Shown here one piece after another: positions 1 to 8,999 of a DNA stretch of 64,000 bases; position 1 is the stretch's first letter, and each line of letters starts with the position of its first letter. The translations under genes and the position numbers were made by a program. Source of the stretch: Actinokineospora auranticolor (lineage in GTDB: Bacteria; Actinomycetota; Actinomycetes; Mycobacteriales; Pseudonocardiaceae); assembly GCF_002934265.1 (NCBI RefSeq), contig NZ_PTIX01000011.1, forward strand, positions 1 to 64,000, given 5' to 3'. The notes under the pieces are model-generated. The model worked only from the letters and a program-made list of their open reading frames with translations. It was not told the origin of the DNA and did no database searches.

Positions 1-81
1 GCGATCGCCACCCGCTACGACAAGACCGCCCTGTCCTACCAAGCCATGATCGACCTCGCCGCCCTCACCCTCTGGCTTTGA
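1..81 (+). pseudogene. transposase C-terminal end (IS5-type), cut by window edge
   Basis: The first 26 codons are open from the window edge to a TGA at 79-81. The end reads RYDKTALSYQAMIDLA, which resembles the C-terminus of DDE transposases of the IS5 group that are common in actinomycetes; that assignment is from memory of the family. The catalytic part lies outside the window, so whether the element is whole cannot be judged. It marks the left side of the window as a site of insertion. Confidence 0.55.
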
Positions 82-195
82 GGACAGGGCCTAGGGAATC
101 CCCAGCCAGCCCCACACCACGTTCCCAGTCAACCCGCGGGCGGGCGCCCACACTTACCACTGATCGCCGTCCCCCTCCGACGCACGCCAAGGGAT

Positions 196-384
196 CAGCT
201 GACTTTCTCCAACGCCTGCGAACCGTTCGGGGACCCATCGGCGATGAACAGGTCCGGCACCGTGCCGCCGGGGCCCAGCCGCCCCTCCCCGGACACGGTC
301 ACCTCGATGGGGTCCAGCGCCCACCCCGGCACCACCTGACTCCCGGGCTCCCGCGCCCACCGCCCGGTGACCGAGGCGAGACCG
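196..384 (-). pseudogene. unidentified gene fragment (C-terminal end)
   Basis: On the minus strand about 60 codons lead to a TGA at 198-196 with strongly GC-biased third positions, ending in GGTVPDLFIADGSPNGSQAL and a few more residues. No start codon or ribosome site belongs to it and no family was recognised. It looks like the 3' end of a gene whose front was lost, possibly by the insertion that left the transposase end to its left. It could also be chance open frame in GC-rich DNA. Confidence 0.25.
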
Positions 385-502
385 AGGCGAGGAGGTGCGC
401 GTCACGCCGCCGGGGACGCACGGTCGTGAAACCTCGGCCGACGGGGAATTGCGCGGCCGTCCGGGGCGTTGAGCAGGACAAAGTCCTGATCGTGGGAGGT
501 AT

Positions 503-1402
503 GTGGTGGCGCTGGACCCGGACGACCTGGTCGAGATCGACTCGGATGTCCCCGACCTGGCCGGGGTCGTGCTGCTGCACCACGTCGACGGCTTCATGGA
601 CGCGGGCTCCGCCGGGGCGACGGTGGCCGCCCACCTGCTGGAGACCCACGAGCACCGGGTCGTGGCCCGCTTCGACGTCGACGACCTCATCGACTACCGC
701 GCCCGCCGCCCCGCGATGACCTACGACACCGACCGCTGGGTCGACTACGCCGCCCCCGAACTGGTCGTCCACCTCCTGCACGACGCGCTAGGCACGCCGT
801 TCCTGCTGTTGGCCGGGCCCGAGCCGGACCGGGGTTGGGAGGCCGTCGCCGCGGCCGTGCGCGGACTCGTCGAGCGGTGGGGGGTGCGGCTGACCATCGG
901 TTTCCACGGCATCCCGATGGGTGTGCCGCACACCAGGGAGCTGACGGTCATCTCGCACGCCACCCGGCCCGAGCTGGTCACCGACAAGTCCCCGTTCAGC
1001 CGGGTGCAGGTGCCGGGTCACCTGTCGGCGCTGCTGGAGTACCGCCTCGGACAGGCCGGCCACGACGCAATGGGCCTCGCCGCGTACGTACCGCACTACC
1101 TCGCCCAGAGCACCTACCCGGCCGCCGCCCTCAAGCTCCTCGACGCCCTGACCTCCGCCGCGGGCCTGGTCACCACGACCGACCCCCTGCGCGAAGCCGC
1201 CGCCCGCGCCAACGCCGAGATCGCCAGGCAAATCGCCGACTCCGACGAGATCACCGAACTGGTCCACGGCCTCGAACAACAGTACGACGCCTTCACCAGC
1301 AGCCCCGAAACCCTGCTCACCGACACCGAACAAGTCCCCAGCGCCGACGAACTGGGCGCCGCATTCGAACGCTTCCTGTCCGAACAACCCCGCGACAACT
1401 GA
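503..1402 (+). CDS. PAC2 family protein (proteasome assembly chaperone-like)
   Basis: This 299-residue product matches the actinobacterial PAC2 family in length and plan: an N-terminal alpha/beta region (about residues 1-75, LAGVVLLHHVDGFMDAG), the central segment TDRWVDYAAPELVVH followed by LLLAGPEPDRGW, the FHGIPMGVPHTR segment near residue 140, and an acidic helical C-terminal tail. PAC2 proteins resemble eukaryotic proteasome assembly chaperones; the bacterial role is not settled. GTG at 503 sits 3 bases after a GGGAGG site at 494-499, so the adjacent GTG at 506 is an equally good start. It stands alone, with degraded DNA on both sides. Confidence 0.85.
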   Translation: MVALDPDDLVEIDSDVPDLAGVVLLHHVDGFMDAGSAGATVAAHLLETHEHRVVARFDVDDLIDYRARRPAMTYDTDRWVDYAAPELVVHLLHDALGTPFLLLAGPEPDRGWEAVAAAVRGLVERWGVRLTIGFHGIPMGVPHTRELTVISHATRPELVTDKSPFSRVQVPGHLSALLEYRLGQAGHDAMGLAAYVPHYLAQSTYPAAALKLLDALTSAAGLVTTTDPLREAAARANAEIARQIADSDEITELVHGLEQQYDAFTSSPETLLTDTEQVPSADELGAAFERFLSEQPRDN

Positions 1403-2066
1403 GCCGCCGCCGGTCGTGGCCCGGACTTCGACGCAGGCGAGGAACCAACCGAGACCGATCGACTTCCAGATCAGTCGGCTGGTGCAGCGGGCCTCGACCA
1501 AGCATCGGTAGGCGGCGTGCGCGTCTCCCGGGACGTCCTTTGATTCGGTGCCGGAGGACGCGAGTGTTCTGCAGCGGGCCGATGTGCATCGGGACGCTCT
1601 CGTCACCCCGGCGATGGCGTAAGCGCCTTCGCTATGCCGGTTCCTTGCCGACAACGGTGGTCAGGCGAACCCGGTGTTCCTGCGGACCGCGGCGATGAAG
1701 CCGGCCACCGGCGAGGCGGCCCGGGAGCGGGACCACCACGTGCAATGGCCGCTCGACCGTCGGTCCGCCTGTCGAGGCGGCCAGGCCAGGAATACCGCAC
1801 GAAAGCCTTCCGGTTTCGAAGCAGAGGCGGCGTGCCGGAACCCCGGTTCGGCTGTGGCTTCGTTCCGGTCACCCGCCTGGGAACGACACCCGGGTGGTCG
1901 CGGCTGGCCGGTCGAGGTCACTGTGGTGCGCATGGCAGCGGTAGCTCGGTCCTCCGGGGACGAACACCTCACCGAAGGCGGTGGTTGCCTTGCCCGAGCG
2001 GTCCCAGCGGACGGACTTCCCCTGACGTGCGCCTCGAACTCGGGACAGCGCTCCACCGACGCCAGA
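1403..2066. other. 664-bp gap without a recognisable gene
   Basis: Several short frames cross this stretch on both strands, but none has a start with a ribosome site or a recognisable domain. Patches such as the minus-strand segment CLVEARCTSRLIWKSIGLGW near 1440-1510 and the plus-strand segment GGQANPVFLRTAAMKPAT near 1660-1710 look protein-like and may be decayed gene scraps. I could not name them. Confidence 0.4.
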
Positions 2067-2780
2067 TCACCGGCCGCCGCTGAGGCCCGCGAGATCCACG
2101 AGTGTCCTGTATACGTCCAGACCGTCGTAGCTTCGCTGATCCCAGGTCGCGGCCGTGAACAATACGTGCCGCTGTCCGTTCCGCACGCGCGGGAGGAGCA
2201 CTTCCAGATACGACACGACGACGTCTTTGATACGAGAGGGCGGCCACGCCTCAGCGAGAACCAGCATTTTCGGGATCGTGACATCACTATCCTCCACCAT
2301 ATGCGCACCAGTCGCGGGCAATCGCTGGTCAAGCAGGTCGATGCCGCCACGGAAAGCGACTCCGACCAAGGTGGCAGCGCTGAAGTCGTTACGTTCGAAA
2401 CGGTTTCGACCGCCACGCCGGGCCGCGGTGAAGTTTACCTCGCTAATCCGCCCGGTAAATACACAGTCGACAAACTCGACCGACTCGCAAAGCCATTTCG
2501 ACAACTTTGCGTCCCGGAAAGCGCAACGCTCGAACCGCGCCACGCCGGGCGACGGGGCACTGATGTGCGCCCCGTCGAACGTGCAGTCAACGTACTCGGT
2601 GACCTCGGTCCCCGACCCGAAGCATGCTCGACGGATCCTGCTCTTGTCGAACGCGCAGCGGTCGAACCGTGCCGACATCGCGTCGAAGTAGTCCAGTTCG
2701 AGCCCCACGAAGGACTCGTCGACGTGAACGCCTTCCAACTCCAAACGCCGCACTGACGACACGGTCCGACTCCTGTTCAC
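2067..2780 (-). CDS. pentapeptide-repeat-like protein, putative immunity protein for the RHS toxin
   Basis: The 237-residue product contains a run of short repeats with phenylalanine or cysteine at the inward-facing position (ARFDRCAFDKSRIRRACF, EYVDCTFDGAHI, ARFERCAFRDAKL, EFVDCVFTG, NRFERNDFSAATLVG), the pattern of a right-handed pentapeptide-type beta helix, over about residues 15-145; the remaining 90 residues are helical-looking. Its GTG start (2780-2778) overlaps the TGA of the RHS gene (2779-2777) in a GTGA junction, so translation is probably coupled. In polymorphic toxin loci the gene directly after the toxin tip is normally the cognate immunity gene. That role is inferred from position, not from a known immunity family. 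Confidence 0.7.
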   Translation of the reverse strand: MNRSRTVSSVRRLELEGVHVDESFVGLELDYFDAMSARFDRCAFDKSRIRRACFGSGTEVTEYVDCTFDGAHISAPSPGVARFERCAFRDAKLSKWLCESVEFVDCVFTGRISEVNFTAARRGGRNRFERNDFSAATLVGVAFRGGIDLLDQRLPATGAHMVEDSDVTIPKMLVLAEAWPPSRIKDVVVSYLEVLLPRVRNGQRHVLFTAATWDQRSYDGLDVYRTLVDLAGLSGGR

Positions 2781-5700
2781 CGTTGTGAGGCCATCATGTT
2801 CAGATTGTAGGCCACGTAGGCGGTGTCCTTATACGCACCACCCCTCTGGTAATGGGCCGTGACCTGCCCACGAGTGGTCAACTCGACGTGCGTGTTGTTC
2901 TGCTTGTCGAAGTAGTCCGGTCCACGAGACGCGTTGTACTCGAACCGTTTCGGGAAGAGTCTCGCCAAAATCTTTTCGGTGGCCCGGTGCACCGCTGTGC
3001 CCGCGAACATCCGGGTAAGCATCGGCTTCTCCCTCATGACCCTGATCTCGGCTTCCGACAGGTTTTCCTCGATCAGGGTCTCCATCGTGTTCTCCGTGAG
3101 CACCTGCTCCGTAGCCGAGCGCACGATGTCAGCGGACTCGAACTTCTTCGTGCCGACACCGATCGGAGCGGCGACAAAGACCGTGGCCGAGGCGATCTCG
3201 ATCCCGATGTCGACGCAGTTCTCCTTGTAGGACTTGCACAGCTCCGAGTGCAGTTCCTCCCGCATCGCCTCCTGGATATGGGAGGGCGCACCGTTGTCGT
3301 AGTCCAGAAGTTCGTCATAGGACCTGCCGTCGGCTACCCGCTGCGCCACCTCGGCCTTGACGCGCTCCATGTCCTTCGCCCACGGGCGCGGTTTGGGCTT
3401 CGGGATCAAGGCTCGTTGGGTCGCGCGGTTCACCGCTGCCTGCCAACGGTCCCGCTGCGCGGGTTTCAGGTATGCCTTCGCCGCGGCGGCGGTGATCGGG
3501 CTCAAGCCGTTGGCTTCGTAGAGCACGTTGTCATAGCCGTAACGATCAGACGCGCATCCGCAGTCGGAGAAATCGCCACCGGGGTCGCTCAACGTAACGG
3601 GATTGCCGTTGCCGTAGGCATACCCGTTCATCTGCTGTGGATCGGTGACGTCCAGAACCGGGTCCACCGAGATGAACCGGCCGACCGCCGGGTCGTACTC
3701 ACGCGCGCCGAGGTGGACCAGACCCGTACTGGCGTCGGTGGTGCCGTTCACGAACGAGCGTTCGCCGGGCCACACGCCGGGCGCGGCCCCACGACTGCCA
3801 CCGAACGGGAGATACCGCTTGCGCTGGACATCCAGGGTGACCGCGTCGATCGCGAAGTGGCTCGTGCCGTGGTGGTCGGCGGAGAACCACGTGACACCGG
3901 CGGCGGTCCTCGCGCCGATGACACGATCGGCGAACGTGTAGTAGCGAGTCCCCGTGACAGTGCCCGCGGCTCGGTTGCACCGCAGCTCCGTGTCACCGAG
4001 GTACAGAGTCGTGTGGGTCGGGTCACGACGCAGCAGTCGCTCCCCCTCGGCGGTGTAGAGGAAGGTCGTGGTCTGCCCACCCGCGGTGTCCGAGGCGAGC
4101 GAGCCTTCGGCGTCCCAGGTCAGCGTGTGTCCCGGTTGGCCTGCCACATTCCTCGTGAGGGTGTCACCAGCGTCGTTGTAGGTGAACGCGTCGGTGGTCG
4201 TCGGCACACCGGGCTTGGTCGTGGTGACCCGGCTGAGACTGGTCGGCCTCGGCTGACCGGTCGCCGGATACGTGTATGTCCTGGTCGTGTCGCCGGCCGC
4301 GGCATGTTGCGTTTCGCCGGTCCTCTTACCGATCGCGTCGTAGGCGTAGGACTGCCAGTACGGAGCCGGACCACCGAGCCCGCCGACGGTCGGGTTGGTC
4401 GCGCAGTTGTCCGTCGAGGGAGTCCAAGCCTCGGTGATCCGCTGCTGGCTGTCGTGGCGGAAGCACTGGATGTCCGACGCGAGCCCGATCGGCAGGTCCG
4501 CGATCCGCTTGACGTTGCCCGCCTCGTCGTAGGAGAAGTAGAGATTTCCCTGGTTCAGCCCGGTCGCCTGGCGGTCGAGGCGCAACTGCGACAACCGCCG
4601 CGTTCCGCGCTCGTAGTAGAAGGTCTGGGTAACCTTCTTGCCTGTCGCCGCGGTCGAGGTGACCAGCTGGCCGAGTTCACCGACGTCGGTGTAGGTGGTC
4701 TGTTTGACGTAGCTGCTCGCTCCGGTGAGGGTGTCGGGCAGTCCCAGGGCGTTGTAGCCGATCGCGACGGTCTCACCGGGAAGTCCGCCGACCGCGGGGT
4801 AAGCGAGGCTTTCCAGACTTCCGTTGGGGCGGTACGCCGCAGTGGTCGAGTACGAGCCCGCAAGTGCACCTTCCGCCGCGGGGATGGTGACCGTGGTGCC
4901 GGTCGACCTGCCGCCGGTGTCGTAGCCGTTGATTGTCGTCGTATAGGCGTTCTGGTTGTCGAAGCGCGTACTCGACGCGGCCATGCCGATGCCGTTTGCC
5001 GCAGTGTCATATGTCCACGCCGCGCGCTTCGTGCCGATCAGCGAACCGTCGTAGACGGCCTTCTTCCTGGAAAGCTTGTCGTACTCGTAGGCGAGGGTGA
5101 CGTTGCGCGCGTCCGTCGAACTGCTCAGGCGGCCGGCGTCGTCGAAGGTGTAATTAGTCGCCCCCTTCGCTGGGTCCTCTTCCCGGGTCTTGAAGCCCCG
5201 CAGGTCGTAGTAGTTTCGCCACACGCTGCCTGCGGGGTCGGTGACCGTGGCCAGTTCCGCCGCATGGGTGTAGGTGTAGGTCGTACTCTGGTACGTCCCC
5301 GTCGGAGCAGAGCCGAGGTAGTGCCGCAGCTCCGTGGTCTTGCCCCTGGCGTCGGTGATCGTCGTAGTGGGGGTGGCACCCACGGGCGGGTCCACGTGCA
5401 CACGGTCGCCGCCGTAGGTCGACGTGGTCCGCCACTTCTCGGCGCCCATCTCTCGGAGGATCTCGGCTGTCTTTCGGCCGACCCCGTCGAACTCGGTCAC
5501 CGTCTGGTTGGGGACATCGTTGTCATTGACCGGCGTGACCAGGGTGTAGTCCGGAGGAGCGCTGTTGTAGAACGGCCCATTGCTCTTGAAGGCCGAACCA
5601 CGTGCGTCGTAGTGGACCTCACTGATGACTCGACCACCGGCGACACCAGGCGACGGCGCCTGAGTCTGGCGAGGCCTCAGGAGACCGTCGTAGAAGGCGT

Positions 5701-8700
5701 AGGTGTAGGTGTAGGTGCTGCCATCGACCCGTAGGGACTTGGTGGCGACGTAGTTGGCCGCACCGGTCTGCAGCACGTATTGGTACTCGATGCTGGCACT
5801 CAAGGTGATCGGCCTACCCGGCAACCACACCTTGGACAAACGACCGAGGGCGTCGTACTGCACATCGGTTCGACGCGCATTCGCGTCACTGACCGATACA
5901 GGGGTCCCCCAGGCGGGCTCGACACCGGTGGTGATGGCGTGGCCGAGCGGGTTGGTGATCACCGTCTGCGTCACCGGCCCGCCCGTGGCCGGGGTGAACG
6001 CCATGGTGCTGCGCTCGCCCGCCGCGTCCCATGACTCGACCGCACGGCCGTATTGGTCATGGGTCGCACGGTCGCTGACCACATAGGCGGGCGCGGATCC
6101 ACCCCACGACTTCGCGACCTCTGTCTTCGTGATGTTCCCCTTTGTAGGGGGCGTGCCGTGCACGGTCGCACCGTCGTAGTAGGTACGCTTGTCGGAGACC
6201 AGGTCCGCGGGATACGAGGCGGTGCCGGTGCAGGCGACACCCAAGATCTCCTGGCGACTCGGGTAGGCGAGCAGCCACGCTGTGGAATTGACCGCGTAGG
6301 TCGTCTTCGTGCACAGGTCGTCGGTCGATGTGGCGACGTCCCCGAGGTCGGACACGGTCAGCGGCTGCCCGCTGGTCTCGTCAACGGTGGTGTCGACGCG
6401 GGTGTTGCGCCAGCCGCCCGCGTCGAGGGCAGTCCTGGTTCGGACACTGGTGTTGGTGACCAGATGTGCCGTCGTGGTGCCCCAAGGACGGACATTCGTG
6501 GCCTTGGCCGGGGAGATCCACGGATCGACCACCGTCGCGGAGATCACGGTGTTGTCGGTAGCCGACCTGTAGGTCACGGTCTCGCGGGTTGAGGCCGCGA
6601 GCACGTTCTTGTCCTCGATGGTGCCGCCCGCGCCGTCGGCGACCCAGATGTCGCGGCGCGTGCCGTTGGCGAGTTTGTCATCGTCCATCCCGCGCAGGTA
6701 GGTGGTGACCGTGCGGGTCTTGGTGACGGTGGAGTCACCGACGATGACGCCGACCTGGCCGTAGCCGCGCCACTGGGACCACGTTTTGCGCGAGGCGGGG
6801 ACGAGGCCGTCCTCGTCGTCGTAGTGCCAGGCGGGGGTGTTGATGTACTCGTAGCTGGTGAGGACCGGGCGGCCGCCGGAGGTGTTGTCGGACTCGGTGA
6901 CGCTGGTAACGACGTATTTGTGGAACCAGTCCAGCAGCTGGGGTTGGCCGTCGGGGGTCCAGTAAGTCGGGAAGCAGCGTTTGGTGTTGGAGTCCGGTGA
7001 GGTGGGCATGGCGCCGTTGCGGTTGCACTCGCGGTCGGAGTAGGTCACGGCGATCTGGCCGCCGGTCTCGTTGGCGATGGACGAGATGCGGTAGCGCACC
7101 AGCGGCGGCAGGGTGTCGATGCCGTCGACGCGGTTGCTGAGCGGGACCTCGTTGAAGTTGACCTCGGGCACGGTCGCGGTGCCGCCGACCAGGCCGGTGT
7201 GCTTGATCGACTCCAGCCACAGGGCCGCGCTGGTGCTGTCGCCCGGGTCGAGGTAGCGGTGGTCAAGCGTCCAGGAGTCGACGTCGCGGTAGGCGGTGCC
7301 GCCCCAGACCTGGGTGGTGATCTTGTTCAGCCGTTTCTGGGTCCAGAAGGTGGGTGAGACCTTGCCCGCGCAGGTGCCGCTCGCGCAGTTCTGGTCCCAG
7401 GGCACGTCCGGCCAGTTCGACGGCGTCGAGGACGTGCATGTGGCGCCCGCGGTGACGCAGCGGTCGGCGGCGGTGAACTGCACGCGCATCGGGGCCTGGG
7501 CGGTGGTGACCGCGTTGTTGGTGCCGTAGTCGATGCGGTCGAGCCAGCCACCGCGGTGGTAAGTGGCGCCGGCGGAGGCGAGGTTGCGGCCGTAGAGGTT
7601 GGACTCGGTCTGGTAGGTGTAAACGGTGGTATTGCCGTTGGGATCTACCACGTAGTCGAGGTTCCAGCGGTAAGCCTGCTGGCACCACGAGGTCGCGAAC
7701 GACCCGGTGACGTAGCAGTCCTCACCGGAGTTGTTGCCGAACACCGGCACCGTCCACACCGAATTCGACGTCGCACGGGTGCCGAAGTGGTACTGGGTAC
7801 CGTCGACGGTGGTGATGCGCCAGGATTCGCCGTTGTTGTCGCCGTTGCCGGAGGTGGTGGTCTTCTCCACGCGCGAGCCGTCGTCGTTCTTGAGCTTCCA
7901 CACGCCGTCGGCGTCGTTGCGGATCAGCTCGCTGGCCTTGCCGCCCAACGTGACGTACGCGTTCTCGGTGCCCCAGCACAGGTCACCGGTCTTGGTCTGG
8001 CCGTTGTTGCCGCCGAGGTCATCGGCGCAGGCCTTGTACCGGCGTTCCACATGGCCGCCGACGGACAGCTCGAAGCCCTCACCGACCCACGACGGCTGGT
8101 TGTTGGTCGAAGCGGTGCGACCGTCCACGCTGCCCGACGAGTACGCCAGCGACACCTGCGGCGCGGCGCCACCCAGCGTCGGAGGTACCCGCATCGGGTA
8201 CGACCAGGTGAACTCGCCCGAGGAGCCGCCCGCGTTCCAGGTGGACGACGGAGCGAGCGCGCTGGCGCCGAAGTCGCCACCACCGCCGGAGGGGCCGGCT
8301 ACGAGAGCGTACATGCGGCCATCGGCGACGCCGTCCGTGGCGATCGTCCCGGCCTTGGTGTCGTTGGTCGAGGCGACCTCCGTCGGCGCGCACTCCTGCT
8401 TGTCCGGAGTGGACAGAGCGCACTCGGGCAGGCGCGCGAGCCGTAGCCGCGACGCCCAGTCACCGCCGAAAGCCGAGCGGAACCGGCCGTAGTCGACCGA
8501 CACCCGCACGCCCGGCTTGGTCTGACCGCCATCCACCCGGAAAGCCAATGAGCCGGGCGACTTCGTCTCCACGGAGCGAACCCGAACCTTGCCCGGTGCG
8601 GCAAGGCCCGCCTTGGCCGCCTGTGGCCTGCTCACCGAGAGCGGCGATTGGGCCGCCTTGACCAAGCCGGTAGTGGCGCCGAGGTCGACCTCGGTATCAA

Positions 8701-8947
8701 CCCCATTGGGCCATGCCACCGCCGGTGTGGCGCCCAAGGCGTGCTTGGGGGCGGGGTCGGTTTTGATCGGGGCGTCGGCCAGGCGCACCGGTACCGAGAG
8801 TTCCCGCTGCGGGGCGGGGAGCGCGATCTCGCGGTCTCGCTCCGGCGCGGCGGCGGCGACCGATTCCGGCATCGCACCCGCGGCCAGGGCGGCGATCGCC
8901 GCGACCGCCGTCAGGCGTAGAGACAGTTTCCATTGAGCTGCGGGCAT
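2777..8947 (-). CDS. RHS-repeat polymorphic toxin with nuclease-like C-terminal tip
   Basis: This is a 2056-residue secreted RHS protein. A signal peptide covers about residues 1-34. An SpvB-like segment (YPMRVPPTLGGAAPQVSLAY) lies near 250-280. YD repeats such as VQYDALGRLSKVW and NYTFDDAGRLSS run through about 1030-1640. The RHS core follows at about 1700-1790 (KRYLPFGGSRG, REYDPAVGRFISVDPV, YAYGNGNPVTLSDP). The last 267 residues differ in character (DCGCASDRYGYDN onward) and end with GPDYFDKQNNTHVELTTRG, where D, the E of VELTT and an upstream E (HRATEKIL) could form a PD-(D/E)XK-like nuclease site; that is inference. ATG at 8947 follows a GGGGAG site. It lies 52 bp after the FG-GAP gene and overlaps the putative immunity gene. 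Confidence 0.9.
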   Translation of the reverse strand: MPAAQWKLSLRLTAVAAIAALAAGAMPESVAAAAPERDREIALPAPQRELSVPVRLADAPIKTDPAPKHALGATPAVAWPNGVDTEVDLGATTGLVKAAQSPLSVSRPQAAKAGLAAPGKVRVRSVETKSPGSLAFRVDGGQTKPGVRVSVDYGRFRSAFGGDWASRLRLARLPECALSTPDKQECAPTEVASTNDTKAGTIATDGVADGRMYALVAGPSGGGGDFGASALAPSSTWNAGGSSGEFTWSYPMRVPPTLGGAAPQVSLAYSSGSVDGRTASTNNQPSWVGEGFELSVGGHVERRYKACADDLGGNNGQTKTGDLCWGTENAYVTLGGKASELIRNDADGVWKLKNDDGSRVEKTTTSGNGDNNGESWRITTVDGTQYHFGTRATSNSVWTVPVFGNNSGEDCYVTGSFATSWCQQAYRWNLDYVVDPNGNTTVYTYQTESNLYGRNLASAGATYHRGGWLDRIDYGTNNAVTTAQAPMRVQFTAADRCVTAGATCTSSTPSNWPDVPWDQNCASGTCAGKVSPTFWTQKRLNKITTQVWGGTAYRDVDSWTLDHRYLDPGDSTSAALWLESIKHTGLVGGTATVPEVNFNEVPLSNRVDGIDTLPPLVRYRISSIANETGGQIAVTYSDRECNRNGAMPTSPDSNTKRCFPTYWTPDGQPQLLDWFHKYVVTSVTESDNTSGGRPVLTSYEYINTPAWHYDDEDGLVPASRKTWSQWRGYGQVGVIVGDSTVTKTRTVTTYLRGMDDDKLANGTRRDIWVADGAGGTIEDKNVLAASTRETVTYRSATDNTVISATVVDPWISPAKATNVRPWGTTTAHLVTNTSVRTRTALDAGGWRNTRVDTTVDETSGQPLTVSDLGDVATSTDDLCTKTTYAVNSTAWLLAYPSRQEILGVACTGTASYPADLVSDKRTYYDGATVHGTPPTKGNITKTEVAKSWGGSAPAYVVSDRATHDQYGRAVESWDAAGERSTMAFTPATGGPVTQTVITNPLGHAITTGVEPAWGTPVSVSDANARRTDVQYDALGRLSKVWLPGRPITLSASIEYQYVLQTGAANYVATKSLRVDGSTYTYTYAFYDGLLRPRQTQAPSPGVAGGRVISEVHYDARGSAFKSNGPFYNSAPPDYTLVTPVNDNDVPNQTVTEFDGVGRKTAEILREMGAEKWRTTSTYGGDRVHVDPPVGATPTTTITDARGKTTELRHYLGSAPTGTYQSTTYTYTHAAELATVTDPAGSVWRNYYDLRGFKTREEDPAKGATNYTFDDAGRLSSSTDARNVTLAYEYDKLSRKKAVYDGSLIGTKRAAWTYDTAANGIGMAASSTRFDNQNAYTTTINGYDTGGRSTGTTVTIPAAEGALAGSYSTTAAYRPNGSLESLAYPAVGGLPGETVAIGYNALGLPDTLTGASSYVKQTTYTDVGELGQLVTSTAATGKKVTQTFYYERGTRRLSQLRLDRQATGLNQGNLYFSYDEAGNVKRIADLPIGLASDIQCFRHDSQQRITEAWTPSTDNCATNPTVGGLGGPAPYWQSYAYDAIGKRTGETQHAAAGDTTRTYTYPATGQPRPTSLSRVTTTKPGVPTTTDAFTYNDAGDTLTRNVAGQPGHTLTWDAEGSLASDTAGGQTTTFLYTAEGERLLRRDPTHTTLYLGDTELRCNRAAGTVTGTRYYTFADRVIGARTAAGVTWFSADHHGTSHFAIDAVTLDVQRKRYLPFGGSRGAAPGVWPGERSFVNGTTDASTGLVHLGAREYDPAVGRFISVDPVLDVTDPQQMNGYAYGNGNPVTLSDPGGDFSDCGCASDRYGYDNVLYEANGLSPITAAAAKAYLKPAQRDRWQAAVNRATQRALIPKPKPRPWAKDMERVKAEVAQRVADGRSYDELLDYDNGAPSHIQEAMREELHSELCKSYKENCVDIGIEIASATVFVAAPIGVGTKKFESADIVRSATEQVLTENTMETLIEENLSEAEIRVMREKPMLTRMFAGTAVHRATEKILARLFPKRFEYNASRGPDYFDKQNNTHVELTTRGQVTAHYQRGGAYKDTAYVAYNLNMMASQR

Positions 8948-8999
8948 GGCTGATCTCCCCGAGTGCCGGATGTGGCCGTGCGGACGGAAGCGGTGTGGG

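Noticed and set aside
2852-5734. 960-codon open frame on the plus strand opposite the RHS gene
   Set aside because: It is antisense to a clearly coding RHS gene and has the Arg/Val/Gly-rich make-up of a GC-driven shadow; no domain, start site or signal peptide.
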